Assembly (NCBI RefSeq): GCF_003576645.1
Contig: NC_044916.1
Span: 15,654,784-15,718,783, forward strand
Length of the DNA: 64,000 nt
Source of the DNA: Ipomoea triloba
Lineage: Eukaryota > Streptophyta > Magnoliopsida > Solanales > Convolvulaceae
Direction of reading: 5' to 3'
Below the pieces are notes generated by a model. That model saw only the letters and a list, made by a program, of their open reading frames with translations, ran no database searches and was not told the DNA's origin. A program made the translations under genes and the position numbers. Positions 19,915-30,660 of this stretch are shown piece by piece; the first letter of the stretch is position 1, and every line of letters starts with the position of its first letter.

Positions 19915-21444
19915 TGAAGAAGCAGTTTTACGTAGGGTGATTCGTCAAAAGATATTTATGTTAAAACGGAAAGTCTGTGACTCCCCGAGAGTCGGTCTCG
20001 AAGGAGGGACGTTGAGGTGTGTCAAACATTCAGGAGTTTACTTGATTGGATCATGCATAGGACTCGAGTGTGGTGGAGTTTACTTGATTGGATCATGCAT
20101 AGGACTCGAGTGTGGTGAAGTTTACTTGATTGGATCATGCATAGGACTCGAGTGTGGTGAAGAGTGATTTATTGGATCATGCATAGGACTCGAGTGTGGT
20201 GAAGAGTGATTTGTGAGATCATGCATAGGACTCGAGTGTGGTGAAGAGTGATTTGTGAGTGAATGCATAGGACTCGAGTGTGGTGAAGAGTGATTTGTGA
20301 GTGAGAGTAGTTCATTGGTTGGTTTGAGTGCAAGAGAGTAGTAAAGTAAAAGTGATTTTATGAATATGCAAAAGGGGTAGGATTGGATAGTGTTCATGAA
20401 TATTGCATAGTCAGAGTCTAAGATCATGGATTAGGATTGCTAGGATATTGTCTACTCAAGAGTGTGTTGTCTTAGTCCTTTTCCACCTTGTGTACTAAGA
20501 CTTCTTTGACTTAGGAGTGCCTTCAAGCATCCAAAGTTCTAAGATGAATTTTATCAAACACTTAAGCTACACACTATCCTACTATTCTTAAGAAGTCCAT
20601 AGGAACTTTGATTGTGTAAAGCTTCAAATCCTAACTCTAATCAAAGACATGAAAGAGTCAAGAGCTCAATGTCTCATCTAGATTGGCCAAATCCAAACAA
20701 GATCTCATCAAAACAACAATCAAAAGACAAGAATAGATAATCCATCAACACAAACTCATAGATCCAAGATATAGACATAAGATCATCACAAAAGCAATAT
20801 TCAATCACACAATCCAAATCCCTAGACTAAATTAGCTACTCATAATATGAAATGCAAGCAAAAGCTAATTTAATCCAAGAACAAGATAGCTAAAATTATA
20901 GAAATGAAATAGAGATCACCTAGAGAGAAGAAGATCTTCAATCCAAGCTTGTTGTCTTCTACAATGGAGATTGATCTAATCTAAAAACTAAGAAAAATGG
21001 AGAAAGTTCTCCAAAGGAAAAACTAAGAAAAGGGAAAACTAAAATTCTAGAATCCTCCTCTGAAAATTCATCAAAGGGGTTTAAATAGTCTCCGAAATGA
21101 CAACCCTAGCTGAAATTCGCGCATTGCAGTCTCCACGCCTCTCACACGCGTGTGAGCGTGCGTGGGGAGCTTCTGGAAAGTTTCCACGCTTGCTCACACG
21201 CGTGTGGCCTTCCAGATTGGTCCTCCGGGGCTCCGCTCTTGCCTGGTTTGCTCTTAAAGCTCATATTTTGGTCCTATTCGCTCCCAGGGCTCCTGTTTTG
21301 CTTCTTTTAAGCTAAAAGTAGCTTCCGTGCATCAGTTAGTGATTTTCAAGCATTTACGCACATAATTTACCAAATAATGATGCTATAGACGTGATAAAAC
21401 ACCCTAAAATGTGCCTGAAATAAGGGTATCTCGGAGTCTTATCA
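19915..21444 (-). mobile_element. Element B 5' LTR (complete, expanded by a ladder)
   Basis: Ends TG...CA in minus sense (starts TGATAAGACTC at 21444). Its 1530 bp length is about 210 bp more than expected because of a 42-bp ladder at 20034-20285. The LTR 3' end (CGTAAAACTGCTTCTTCA) differs from element A's (CGCAAAATACCGCAATGTCA), so A and B belong to different subfamilies. Confidence 0.85.
20034..20285 (-). repeat. 42-bp tandem ladder in LTR, six creeping units
   Basis: Units start at 20034, 20076, 20118, 20160, 20202 and 20244, and unique sequence resumes at 20286. Each unit keeps GCATAGGACTCGAGTGTGGT at its end. From the third onward it begins with 1, 11, 15 and then 19 bases of the sequence that truly follows. 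The same region at 17215-17275 is a single copy. Confidence 0.95.
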
Positions 21445-22100
21445 TAATGCGTCTAGCCAATGACGTAAATCGTGGCTAGGGGTGGGCGTAATTTGGATTA
21501 CCCGAACTAACACCCGAAATCCGAACCGAATTTTAAATTTTGGGTGAACAGTTATCGGTTCGGATATTTTAAATTTTGGTATATCCGAATATAAATTTGG
21601 TTCGGATATCGGGTGTTAAAAATTTACCCACACCCGACCCGAAACCCGAACTAACCAAAATTTTATTATAAATATAATAATATATATTATATATTTAGTT
21701 ATCAATGTATTTCATAATTAATAATATATTAATTTTAAAAAGTTTATTGGTTAATTATTACTATTTGTCTTATTTTTAGTTTGATAGTATATGAAAAAAA
21801 ATATAAATAATAAAATAATAAAAACATAAAAAATTAAAATTGATAAAAATAAAATTTTGGGTATATCCAAACAAACCCGAAATAAACCCGAAATAATTTC
21901 ATCCGAACCGAACATATCCGAATTAAATTTGGTGCGGATATCGGGTGTCAAAAACATCACCCGAAATTTTCGGATATCCGAAATAAAATTCGGGTATCAC
22001 CCGAACCGAACCGACGCCCACCCCTAATCGTGGCGCTTCTTAGGAGGCAACCCAAGGTTTTAATAATATGTTTTTACATCATTTTTATGCTTTCGTTTTT
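21445..22100 (+). other. Remnant of Athila A downstream-of-pol region, split by a hAT MITE
   Basis: Removing the MITE joins CCAATGACGTAAATCGTGGC to GCTTCTTAGGAGGCAACCC. This resembles the conserved end of Athila pol (ANDV... and the GGAGGCAACCCAAGG stretch). Frames are broken. It suggests element A once carried a pol region here. Confidence 0.45.
21477..22026. mobile_element. hAT-type MITE (550 bp)
   Basis: Terminal inverted repeats TAGGGGTGGGCGT and ACGCCCACCCCTA, with an 8-bp duplication ATCGTGGC at 21469-21476 and 22027-22034, diagnostic of hAT elements. The subterminal regions are full of ATCCGAA/CCCGAAC motifs on both sides; the middle is AT-rich and non-coding. Confidence 0.92.
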
Positions 22101-23241
22101 AATGTTTTTGTTCTAATAAATTGCTACAATCAAATGGAACCATGTTTTGAGGACTAACTTGTAGGAGTCGAGACTGAAAATTGCTTTGGAAAGGCTTAAA
22201 TTGGACATAGGTATGAAGGGAAAAGCCAAAAATTTGAAGAAAACAATGCAGTGGACCTACACGAGGCTCACACGTGTGTAGCCATGCGTGGGAACGAGGC
22301 AGTAGCCTCCCACGCACGCTCACATGCGTGTAGCCATGTGTGGGAGCAAAGCAGTAAGCTCCCACGCACGGTCACATTCGTGTGACCGGCGTGGAAGCCC
22401 CCCTACGGAATTAAAACCCTTGTTCGGCCATTCCACGCCATTTTGCCCCCAAAACCTATTTTCTCTTGTCTTCTCCACGCAAGGAAGAACCAAACTCAAG
22501 GTTAGAACATATCTCTTACTTTTTACCTTCAAAGAAGATCAAATACATCAACATCAAGGTAATTTCTCATCTTTTTAACTCTTTATCCTTGAATATTCAT
22601 GAGTTTGGAAGAGCTTGAATGTGAAATTTATTCTACATTCCCTTGCATGATTTTGAATGTTTTGAATGTTTAAATTGGTTTATAATGCTTTATAGAACTA
22701 TCCTTTGATGTTTTCTTTCATTTTTGATGGTTACATTGATGGATTGTTATATATTTTTGAGCTTCAAGTGTGAACACCATTGATGAACAAATGGGTTTAT
22801 TAAATTTCTTGTTTAAATTATGAAATTGATGCCTGAATTGATGAATAAACTTGTTGTAGAACTATTATATGCCATCAATTTGATTTTTCACATGCTACAT
22901 TGTCCAAATTGAAATTTCAATTTCAAACCCTAATTTTGAATTTGGGGAAGAAGATGAAGTTGACTTTTTGAAATTCTTGACTTTTGTAGTTGACTTCTTA
23001 TTTGACTATCAAATTGATATATCTTATGATGATTTTATGCATGTGTGTGATAATGGAATGATATTGTTGATATTCTTATGCCAGAATTGTCCAAAATATA
23101 GGGGAAACTATGGCGAAATTTTCGAAAATACTTAGCCCTATATGTTGTAATCCATTATCTTGACAAGGAATTTTACACAATTCTAATGGTGACTTATTCA
23201 AAACCAATTACCATGAATGATTAATTTCTATAATTTGTAGG
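22101..23241 (+). other. Non-coding Athila spacer before the Athila ORF
   Basis: Contains GC-rich CACGCACGCTCACATGCGTG blocks (22250-22400) like those in the LTR U3, then AT-rich leader-like sequence. In Athila elements the ORF after pol is preceded by a long spacer of this kind. I see no gene. Confidence 0.5.
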
Positions 23242-24471
23242 ATGGGACGCTCAAAGGAAATTGCGAAGAAATCAAAGCATGATCAGGGAGAATCGAGTCG
23301 ATCGAGGACACGGTAGCGAGCTACAGCTCCGCAGGAGCCGGGGTCAAGGTCATTACGACACTTGACACCCATCCAACTTACAACAGTGGATAACTATAAA
23401 GGGAAGCAGCTTTCTGTTGGTCGTCACTTCGAAGATAACGTTTAAAGAGAATTTGGTTGTTTGGACGAATTAAATAGGCTTCTTAGGCACCCACAGCTCC
23501 GCTATCTGTTTGAGTGGAGAGGACCCACCTATGCGCATGTCACTTATGAATTCTTGGCAACCTTGGAAATTAGAAGAGAAGTCAACAATGCAAGAGAGTC
23601 TATTTCATTCACTCTATTCAGGAACCACTACTGCATGTCTGTAAACACTTTGGGTGTTACGCTCGGTTTCCATGCTGCAGTAAGCGTGTCCATGCCATAT
23701 TTCAGAGATTTCAAGGAGGATTTTGATTCAGACGCAGTTGCTAGAGAATATTGGAGAAGCATCACAAACAATGCCCCATACAACTCTTCAAACTTGAAGG
23801 CAAAACTCATCACCCGCAATGCTCTAAAGGCTATCAGATTAGCCTTTGCTATAAATCTCTCAGGCAGAACCACAAATCGCAACAAGGTATACAAGCAGGA
23901 TCTATTCTACATGTGGTGCATGGAGAATGATGTTGGCATCAACATGGGCGTTCAAGCTAGAAAGTGGCTCCAGACCCAGCAAAAGCCTAAGGTTCAGACT
24001 GTGTTTATTGGACCTTTTGTTACTAAACTGTGCATCAGGTTAGGCCTATTGGACCAGTTGATGGGAGAGAGATCTGAAGGTTGCACAATTTCTTTCTCCG
24101 TGGGTGAGTTCTTTGCCGCAGAATTAAAGATTGGAGGTGATGATGCACCTGATCTAGAGGCTTCTAATGATGATGATGAGGAGGACGAGGAAGAGAATGA
24201 GGAGGAGGATGCTGCACAGGAGCAAGGCCCTACTCCCATGGATTGAGCCACGACGCAAAACTTTCATAGACAGCTCCATGAGGAACAAATGAACTACTGG
24301 CGTGAGCAGCATACATAGCAAGAAGGCCGCTTCACATCCATCTTCGCGAGACAGGATGTCCACACCGAAGACCTCAACCGCATGAGACAGGTGGTGGAGG
24401 ATAATGATAGGAGAATTGCCGCTCTTGAAGCTAGATTCGACAGGCAATTCCATCCCTTCGGTGATGACTGA
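23242..24471 (+). pseudogene. Athila ORF (PF03078-type) between pol and 3' LTR
   Basis: ATG at 23242 gives MGRSKEIAKKSKHDQGESSR and a single frame of about 409 codons. It is interrupted by TAG (23314), TAA (23443), TGA (24244) and one more TAG before the final TGA at 24469-24471. The longest uninterrupted part (23461-24246) reads LLRHPQLRYLFEWRGPTY, FLATLEIRREV and FRNHYCMSVNTLGVTLGF, the pattern of the plant ATHILA ORF-1 family. It ends in an acidic Asp/Glu run. This protein sits where an envelope gene would be, but I see no signal peptide or membrane segment and its function is unknown. The stops make it non-functional. Confidence 0.8.
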
Positions 24472-26328
24472 TGCCTTCATTCGATTTTTCTCGATCCTGA
24501 CCTATTGACAATTGATACTAAGTTCCTTGACAGTGGTTACTATGGTTGCTAGCCCCATCTGAACATTAGGATCCCTATGCGCAGGGTTCCGACTTTTATT
24601 TCCTTTATTTCTTTATTACGCTTTACTTATCTTTATCACTTTATGTTATTTAATTTCCAACTGCTTTACTTTTCTGCATTTCTATTCGAATAATTCTGCT
24701 TAATTATATGCTTTAATTATCTAAGTTTTTGTTATTTTTATTGCTTTTATATTTCTATCAGCTTATAATAATTGAATAGTACTCCGAAAACCCTTTTTGT
24801 ATGTTATGTCTCCATTTCTTATAGAGCATCTATAATGGGAGCAGGCCTATGCTGGAAGCTAAAGTGTGGAAAGAGGGATGCATACTTGGTCTATCCTCTT
24901 ATCCCTTTTCTAATTTTAAGCCCCGTTTTGATCTTTAAAGTGTGGAAATATTTTCTTTATAGCTTTGTGTATGAGTATATTAGAGCTTACCATGATTAAT
25001 AGGATCGTTTGATGCATACCCTATATCCCAGAGCAATTTCCAAAGTGTGGAAAGGGATTTTTATTTGTCTATCCTTAGAATCCCTGTTTCGTTCCTTTAC
25101 CCTGTACGTATGGAAACATCGAGGACGATGTTTACTTTAAAGTGTGGAAAGGACGCACTTCGTGCTTTACATGCTTACATGCTTAGTATTAGAAGTTGAA
25201 GCTCTTGGGAATGATAAGCGGGTGCATTTGCAGTTTTGAAAAGAGAGTTATTATTTGTGTTATCTAGGGAGAATTTTGACTGGATGCCCAAAAAAATTTT
25301 TACTCTCGAAATATCTTTGAGGAAGTTACTTTTCGCACCCATGAGAGTGTTTAGAGCCAAATAAGTTTATATTCTTGCATGCTTGCATGATGTTCACCTC
25401 TTATTTACGTAGGACCTTAGTCAAGGATCTCTCGAAGTGGGAGTGTGTACTTTTTAATTTGAGAAAGATAAAACTAGCGAGGCCCGGAATTGAACTAACC
25501 TTGGTAGGGCATGGGGCAAAAGGTGAGCCTAATGGTAAGCTTAATGAGAAAACAAAACCCTTGAACATTAAATAGAAAAAGGCATGAGGGGTTGACATGA
25601 GGAGAAGTCGAAAAGGCAAAAGGCCAATTACCAAAGAGTTTAAAATTGAGGGAAGCCAATTCGTTGGGTTGTGTCCAAACCATAGTCTTCGGTAAGCAAA
25701 AAGCTTTATCTGGAGTCGGTTGTTCACATAAAAAGATCCAAGAATTGAGAAAATAGAGCTGAGGTGAGCCGCTTCGCTAGGATTCGAGTACCCATTGCAC
25801 TAACCTTCGAAAAAGCATGGAGCTCCATGTGAAGTCGGGTGGCTCAATGACGTTATCCTAGGAAGTGAGAAGAAAGAGGGACCGCGCTAAGCCAAAAGCA
25901 GTGAGTGGTCCATGCCCCTACCCTCATTTACATTTACGTTGGGCTTTGGCGTATAAAGATGGAAAGTTGATTAGCTAGTGCACATCGTTCCCACTAGTGG
26001 AATCGGCTAGAGGCCCAATTTAAATAAAAAGTGAACCAAAACTTCGGAAATGCATGCTTGCGTATGGTGCGAGGAGTGTGATCCCTTGTTTTACTTGTTT
26101 ATCTACGAAAGATTTTTATTTCCCGAAAATATTTCTTGAGTTGCTGACATCTGACCAAATCCTTTGTAGATAACACAAATAATTTCCCCCGTTTCAACAG
26201 TCTTAGACACCCATTATTTTGACTTGCCAAAAGCTTTGTTTTGCATGAGAGAGTATCTCGGAGACTTATGTGCTTAGAGTGTAAAATGTCTTGCTTGAGG
26301 ACAAGCAAGAAACAAAGTGTGGAAAATT
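24472..26328 (+). other. Athila A 3' untranslated region and polypurine tract
   Basis: No coding signal. The phrase AAGTGTGGAAAG recurs at about 24850, 24940, 25050 and 25140, and the region ends GAGGACAAGCAAG...AAAGTGTGGAAAATT directly before the 3' LTR, the Athila-style PPT context. Confidence 0.7.
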
Positions 26329-27658
26329 TGATAAGACTCTGAGATACCCTTATTTCAGGCACATTTTAGGGTGATTTATCGCGTCTATAGCATCCTTACT
26401 TGGTAAATTATGTGTGTAAATGCTTGAAAATCACTAACTGATGCACAAAAGCTACTTTTAGCTTAAAAGAAGTAAAACAGGAGCCCCGGGAGAAAATAGG
26501 ACCAAAAGTTGAGCTTAAAGAGCAAACCAGGCAAGAGCGGAGCCCTAGAAGGCCAAACTGGAAGGCCACACGCGTGTGAGCAGGCGTGAAAACTTTCCAG
26601 AAGCTTCCCACGCACGCTCACACGCGTGTGAGAGGCGTGGAGACGGTGATGCGCGAATTTCAGCTAGGGTTGTCATTTCGGAGACTATTTAAACCCCTTT
26701 GATGAATTTCCAAAGAGGGAGTTCCCAAAAATTTAGTTTTCCTTTTCTTAGTTTTTCCTTTGGAGAACTTTCTCCATTTTTCTTAGCTTTTTAGATTAGA
26801 TCAATCTCCATTGTAGCAAGACAAAAAGCTTGGGTTGAAGATCTTCTTCTCTCTAGGTGATCTCTATTTCATTTCTATAATTTTAGTTATCTTGTTCTTG
26901 GATTAAATTAGCTCTTGTTTGCATTTCATATTATGAGTAGCTAGTTTAGTCTAGGGATTTGGATTGTGTGATTGAATATTGTTTGTGTGATGATCTTATC
27001 TCTATATCTTGGATCTATGAGTTTGTGTTGATGGATTATCTATTCTTGTCTTTTGATTGTTGTTTTGATGAGATCTTGTTTGGATTTGGCCAATCTAGAT
27101 GAGAGATTGAGCTCTTGACTCTTTCATGTCTTTGATTAGAGTTAGGATTTGAAGCTTGACACAATCATAGTTCCTATGAACTTCTTAAGAATAGTAGGAT
27201 AGTGTGTAGCTTAAGTGTTTGATAAAATTCATCTTAGAACTTTGGATGCTTGAAGGCACTCCTAAGTCAAAGAAGTCTTAGTACACAAGGTGGAAAAGGA
27301 CTAAGACAACACACTCTTGAATAGACAATATCCTAGCAATCCTAATCCTTGACCTTAGACACTCCACTATGCAATATTCATGAACACTATCCAATCCCTA
27401 CCCCTTTTACATATTCACAAAATCACTTTTACTTTACTACTCTTTTGCACTCAAATCAACCAAATGAACTACTCTCACTCACAAATCCACCATTCACCAC
27501 ACTCAAATCCTATGCATGATCCAATCAAGTAAACTCCCGAACGCTTGACACACCTCCACGTCCCTCCTTCGAGACCGACACTCGGGGAGTCACAGACTTT
27601 TCGTTTTAACACAAATATCTTTTGACACCTCAACCCTACGCAAAATACCGCAATGTCA
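26329..27658 (+). mobile_element. Athila A 3' LTR
   Basis: Same length and ends as the 5' LTR, with scattered substitutions (for example TCTGAGATACC for TCCGAGATACC). Followed by GTGAT and then Tat-1 integrase sequence. Confidence 0.92.
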
Positions 27659-27663
27659 GTGAT

Positions 27664-28234
27664 TAGGTAGACCAGAACTCGGAACCGAGTGATTACCTTT
27701 TCCCAGAGAAACTTTTGGCACTGCTGCGAAGTGATAGTTGCTAGTGCTTCTGCTTTGTACCCACTTGGTGAAATAGTCAATGGCTACGATCACATATTTC
27801 TTTCGACCGGCTGCCATCGGGAATGCTCCGATCAGGTCGACTCCCCATCTTGCAAAGGGTATTACCTCGCTGATCGGTTGGTAATATGTGGCCGGTCGTC
27901 TAGTCAACTTGTGAAATTCTTGATAAGTAGCGCATCGCCGAACATAGTGTTCACAATCCAAGTTGATTGAGGGCCAATAGTATCCTAGCAGGATGATTTT
28001 TTGTGCCAGCGTCTTTGGCCCTTGGTGGGCCGAACAAATGCCTTCATGAACTTCTTCAATCACGATCTTGGCCTCATCTTTGGTCAGACACCTTAAGAGC
28101 TGTCCGCTATATGACCGCTTGTAGAGTTTTCCGTTGATCAATTGGAAGCGTGGTGTTCTCAGTCTGACCTTCTTCGCCCTAGTGGTGTCCTCCGGTAGGG
28201 TGCCATTGGTCATGTAATTTTTTAGATCGTACAT
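27664..28234 (-). pseudogene. Tat-1 integrase, N-terminal half
   Basis: Contains the zinc-binding region (EEVHEGICSAHQGPKTLA, then CEHYVRRCATYQEFHK, where the second cysteine pair is changed) and the start of the DDE core, RWGVDLIGAFP. It is followed by YVIVAIDYFTKW and then a decayed stretch cut at the Athila insertion. Integrase would insert the cDNA into chromosomes. Confidence 0.85.
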
Positions 28235-28261
28235 CCAATCCGGCTCGCTTATCTCGACCGG

Positions 28262-28819
28262 TCAGACCTCAATAACATCAATGCTCGACGACCCGATCTC
28301 TTCAATCCGTGCGATCTTAGACACGTACTCAGGGGCTTCCTGTGTCAATTTGGACAACATGTCGGCGTCCGTGTTCTCCATTTTGGGCACTTGGATCAAC
28401 TCATATTCGTCGAACTGTTGTAACAACTCCAGGGCAACGTCCTTGTATTGTATCATGCGTTCCTCCTTCGCTTTGATTGTTCCGGACAGTTGGCTGATTA
28501 CCAACCGGGAATCCGACCGTAACCTCAGCCAGTCAGCCTTCATCTGCTTGGCCAACCGTACTCCGCCTAAGAGTGCTTCGTACGCTGCTTCGTTATTGAT
28601 GGGTCAGAATTTAATGATCAAAGCTTGATAAATTTTGAAACCTTCAGGAGATGTGAGTACGATTCCTCCTCCGCATCCTTTCTTGCTGGATGACCCGTCA
28701 GTAGAAGCTTCCCACCATGGTTCCTCCAGGGCGGTTGGGCTCCGGGTCCCGCGCGGTGCACTCAACAATGAAGTCTGCCAACGCTTGAGCTTTGATGGCA
28801 GGGCACGGCTTATACTCAA
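28262..28819 (-). pseudogene. Tat-1 archaeal-type RNase H (aRNH)
   Basis: Two frames: 28819-28604 carries WWEASTDGSSSKKGCGGG (first catalytic Asp) and 28555-28262 carries the RSDSRLVISQLSG and NTDADMLSKLTQ regions (further catalytic Asp). A stop/frame change lies between them at about 28600. This second RNase H is the hallmark of the Tat lineage. Confidence 0.8.
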
Positions 28820-29402
28820 TCACAAACTGGGTAAGCATCATGGCCCATTTGATCAGCCGCCCCGACGACGTTGGATTTTTGAGAATCGTTCCAAGTGGTT
28901 GGTCGGTCAAAACTACCACCGGGTGAGCTTGAAAGTAGGCTGCAAATTTCCTGGCAGTCACCCAGAGTGCAAATGCGGTCTTCTCAAACTTTGTGTATCG
29001 CAACTCTGGTCCTTGGAGAGCCTTACTGACATAGTAGATCGGCTTCTGGACTCCCTTGGTTTCCTCCCGTACGAGCACTGAACTGACCGCCCGGTCAGAC
29101 ACTGCCAAGTAGATGGAAAGTGTCTCATCTTTCTCCGGCTTATAAAAAACTGGTGATGAACTCAAGTAGGCCTTCAGGTCGTCGAACGCCGATTGACATG
29201 CTGATGTCCATTCGAACCCATTAGACTTCTTCAGTATTTGAAAGAAAGGTAGAGATTTCTCAGCCGATTTAGACAAGAAACGACTGAGTGCTACTAGTCG
29301 ACCGGTCAGTCGTTGAACGTCTTTGACCGACCGGGGGGGTTGCATCTCTATGATCGCCCTGACCTTCTCGGGGTTTGGCTCGATCCCCCGCCCCGTCATC
29401 AT
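28698..29402 (-). pseudogene. Tat-1 RT thumb/connection and gypsy RNase H
   Basis: Starts in the RT thumb (GIEPNPEKVRAIIEM, PRSVKDVQRLTGRLVALSRF) and continues into the gypsy RNase H (ETLSIYLAVSDRAVSSVLV, IYYVSKALQGPELRYT, HPVVVLTDQPL). The first catalytic Asp of this RNase H appears as Leu-Ala-Val-Ser. That is common in Tat elements, where the aRNH is thought to take over the activity. Confidence 0.8.
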
Positions 29403-29522
29403 GAACCCTTAGAATTTTCCCGTTTGGACAACAAAAGCACACTTACTTGGGTTCAAGTGCAGGTTGAAAGTTTCCATCACCCGGAATGCCCGGGCCATGT
29501 CGGTAGGATGACTTTCTTTCGA

Positions 29523-30194
29523 TCAGCTCTTGACGAGCATGTCGTCCACATACGCCTCCATGGTCGGCCCGAGTAATCCTTTAAACAACTTGTTCACCAT
29601 CCTCTGATAGGTGGCTCCGGAGTTTCGTAGACCGAAAGCCATCACCACGTAACAAAATACTCCATCTGGGGTTATGAAAGCAGTCTTCTCTTCGTCTTCT
29701 TTGCTCATAAAAATTTGATGGTAGCCTTTGAAGGCGTCCATAAAACTTAGCAGCTCACACCCGGCCGTCTCATCAACCATCTGGTCGGGATTTGGTAAGG
29801 GGTATGGATCGTTCGGGCATGCCTTGTTTAAATCAATGTAGTTTACGCACATTCTCCATGTAGGTGATTCGGGTGCCAAGACTACGTTGGCCAACCACTC
29901 CGGGTAGAGGACCTCTCGGATGTGCCCGACTGCCAAGAGGGTGGCGGTCTCCTTCTTCACGAACTCTCTTCTTTCACTTGAAAAGTGTCTCTTCTTCTGC
30001 TTAACTGGTTTGAAACCCAGTTGGATGGATAATTGGTGACATATGACCGACCGGTCGACACCAGGCATGTCCTCCTGTCCCCAAGCGAAGATATTTTTGA
30101 ACTTCTGTAAAACTCTGATAATGTCCTCCCGTAGGCCGGCCGGGAGGTTCCGACCGATCTTGACCACCCGCTCCAGCCGGCTAGGGTCGAGCAT
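29523..30194 (-). pseudogene. Tat-1 reverse transcriptase
   Basis: 223 codons with the RT motifs in order: EWLANVVLAPESPTWRMCV, DLNKACPNDPYPLP, LLSFMDAFKGYHQIFM (motif A Asp), FGLRNSGATYQR, and AYVDDMLVKS (YVDD active site). This is the best-preserved Tat-1 domain. It lies in a separate frame from the thumb because of a stop near 29523-29410. Confidence 0.88.
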
Positions 30195-30660
30195 GATCTC
30201 CTACACTTCCGAAGCTGGTTGCGGCTTCTCTTTGACTTCTCCTTGGTCGACTTGTTGAGAGATGGTGTGAATCCTTGCATCCTCGCGATCGGACTACTTC
30301 ACTGCCTACACGTAGCACTGACGGGCCGCTCGCTGGTCTCCTCGAACCACTCCGATCCCATTGGGTGTGTGGAATTTCATGCACAAGTGATTCATTGATA
30401 TGACAGCGGCTGCTTGGGAGATGCCGGGTCGACCAAGTATTGCATTATGAATACATTTCAACTTGACCACCACGAACTCCATGGTAGTCATCAAGACATT
30501 TGGCTGGGTGCCTAACTCCACATTCAAACTGATCACTCCTTCTACCTCTATGGAGTCGCCTGTGAAACCAGACAGCGGGGTCCATATGGGGGTCAACTGG
30601 TCGGTCGACAGACCTAGTTGGGTGAAGACGTCGAAGTATAAAATGTTTACTTAACTTCCC
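30195..30660 (-). pseudogene. Tat-1 protease, C-terminal part and linker
   Basis: Contains PLSGFTGDSIEVEGVISLN and CIHNAILGRPGISQAAAV, the flap and the conserved ILGRP motif of Ty3/gypsy proteases, then a broken linker to RT. Confidence 0.75.

Larger units (their letters stand above)
17099..21444 (-). mobile_element. Inverted, rearranged Athila element B inside A
   Basis: Flanked by TAATG at 17094-17098 and at 21445-21449, a perfect 5-bp target duplication. The left edge begins TGAAGAAGCAG (LTR 3' end, minus sense) and the right edge ends GTCTTATCA (LTR start, minus sense). Inside, from left: about 228 bp of LTR in minus orientation, about 152 bp of LTR end in plus orientation (17327-17478), then CATTA and the gag-protease on the minus strand, PBS, and a complete 5' LTR (19915-21444). 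Pol, the Athila ORF and most of the left LTR are missing. Confidence 0.8.
12756..27658 (+). mobile_element. Athila-type Ty3/gypsy element A, nested in Tat-1
   Basis: Both LTRs are 1330 bp (12756-14085 and 26329-27658), begin TGATAAGACTC and end CCGCAATGTCA, with target duplication GTGAT on both sides. The PBS after the 5' LTR resembles the TGGCGCCGTTGCC type typical of Athila, and the stretch before the 3' LTR has the Athila-style GAGGACAAGCAAG...AGTGTGG polypurine context. It encodes gag-protease and the Athila ORF, but no RT, RNase H or integrase is found. A second Athila (17099-21444) is inserted inside in reverse, and a hAT MITE at 21477. In the first 190 bp or so the LTRs differ at only about five places, so the insertion is fairly young compared with Tat-1. 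Confidence 0.9.

Noticed and set aside
20034..20285. Satellite or telomere-like array
   Set aside because: Six units only, with ordered breakpoints and a single-copy version nearby; not satellite-like.
23242..24471. Retroviral envelope gene
   Set aside because: No signal peptide, membrane anchor or cleavage site visible; matches the Athila ORF pattern instead.
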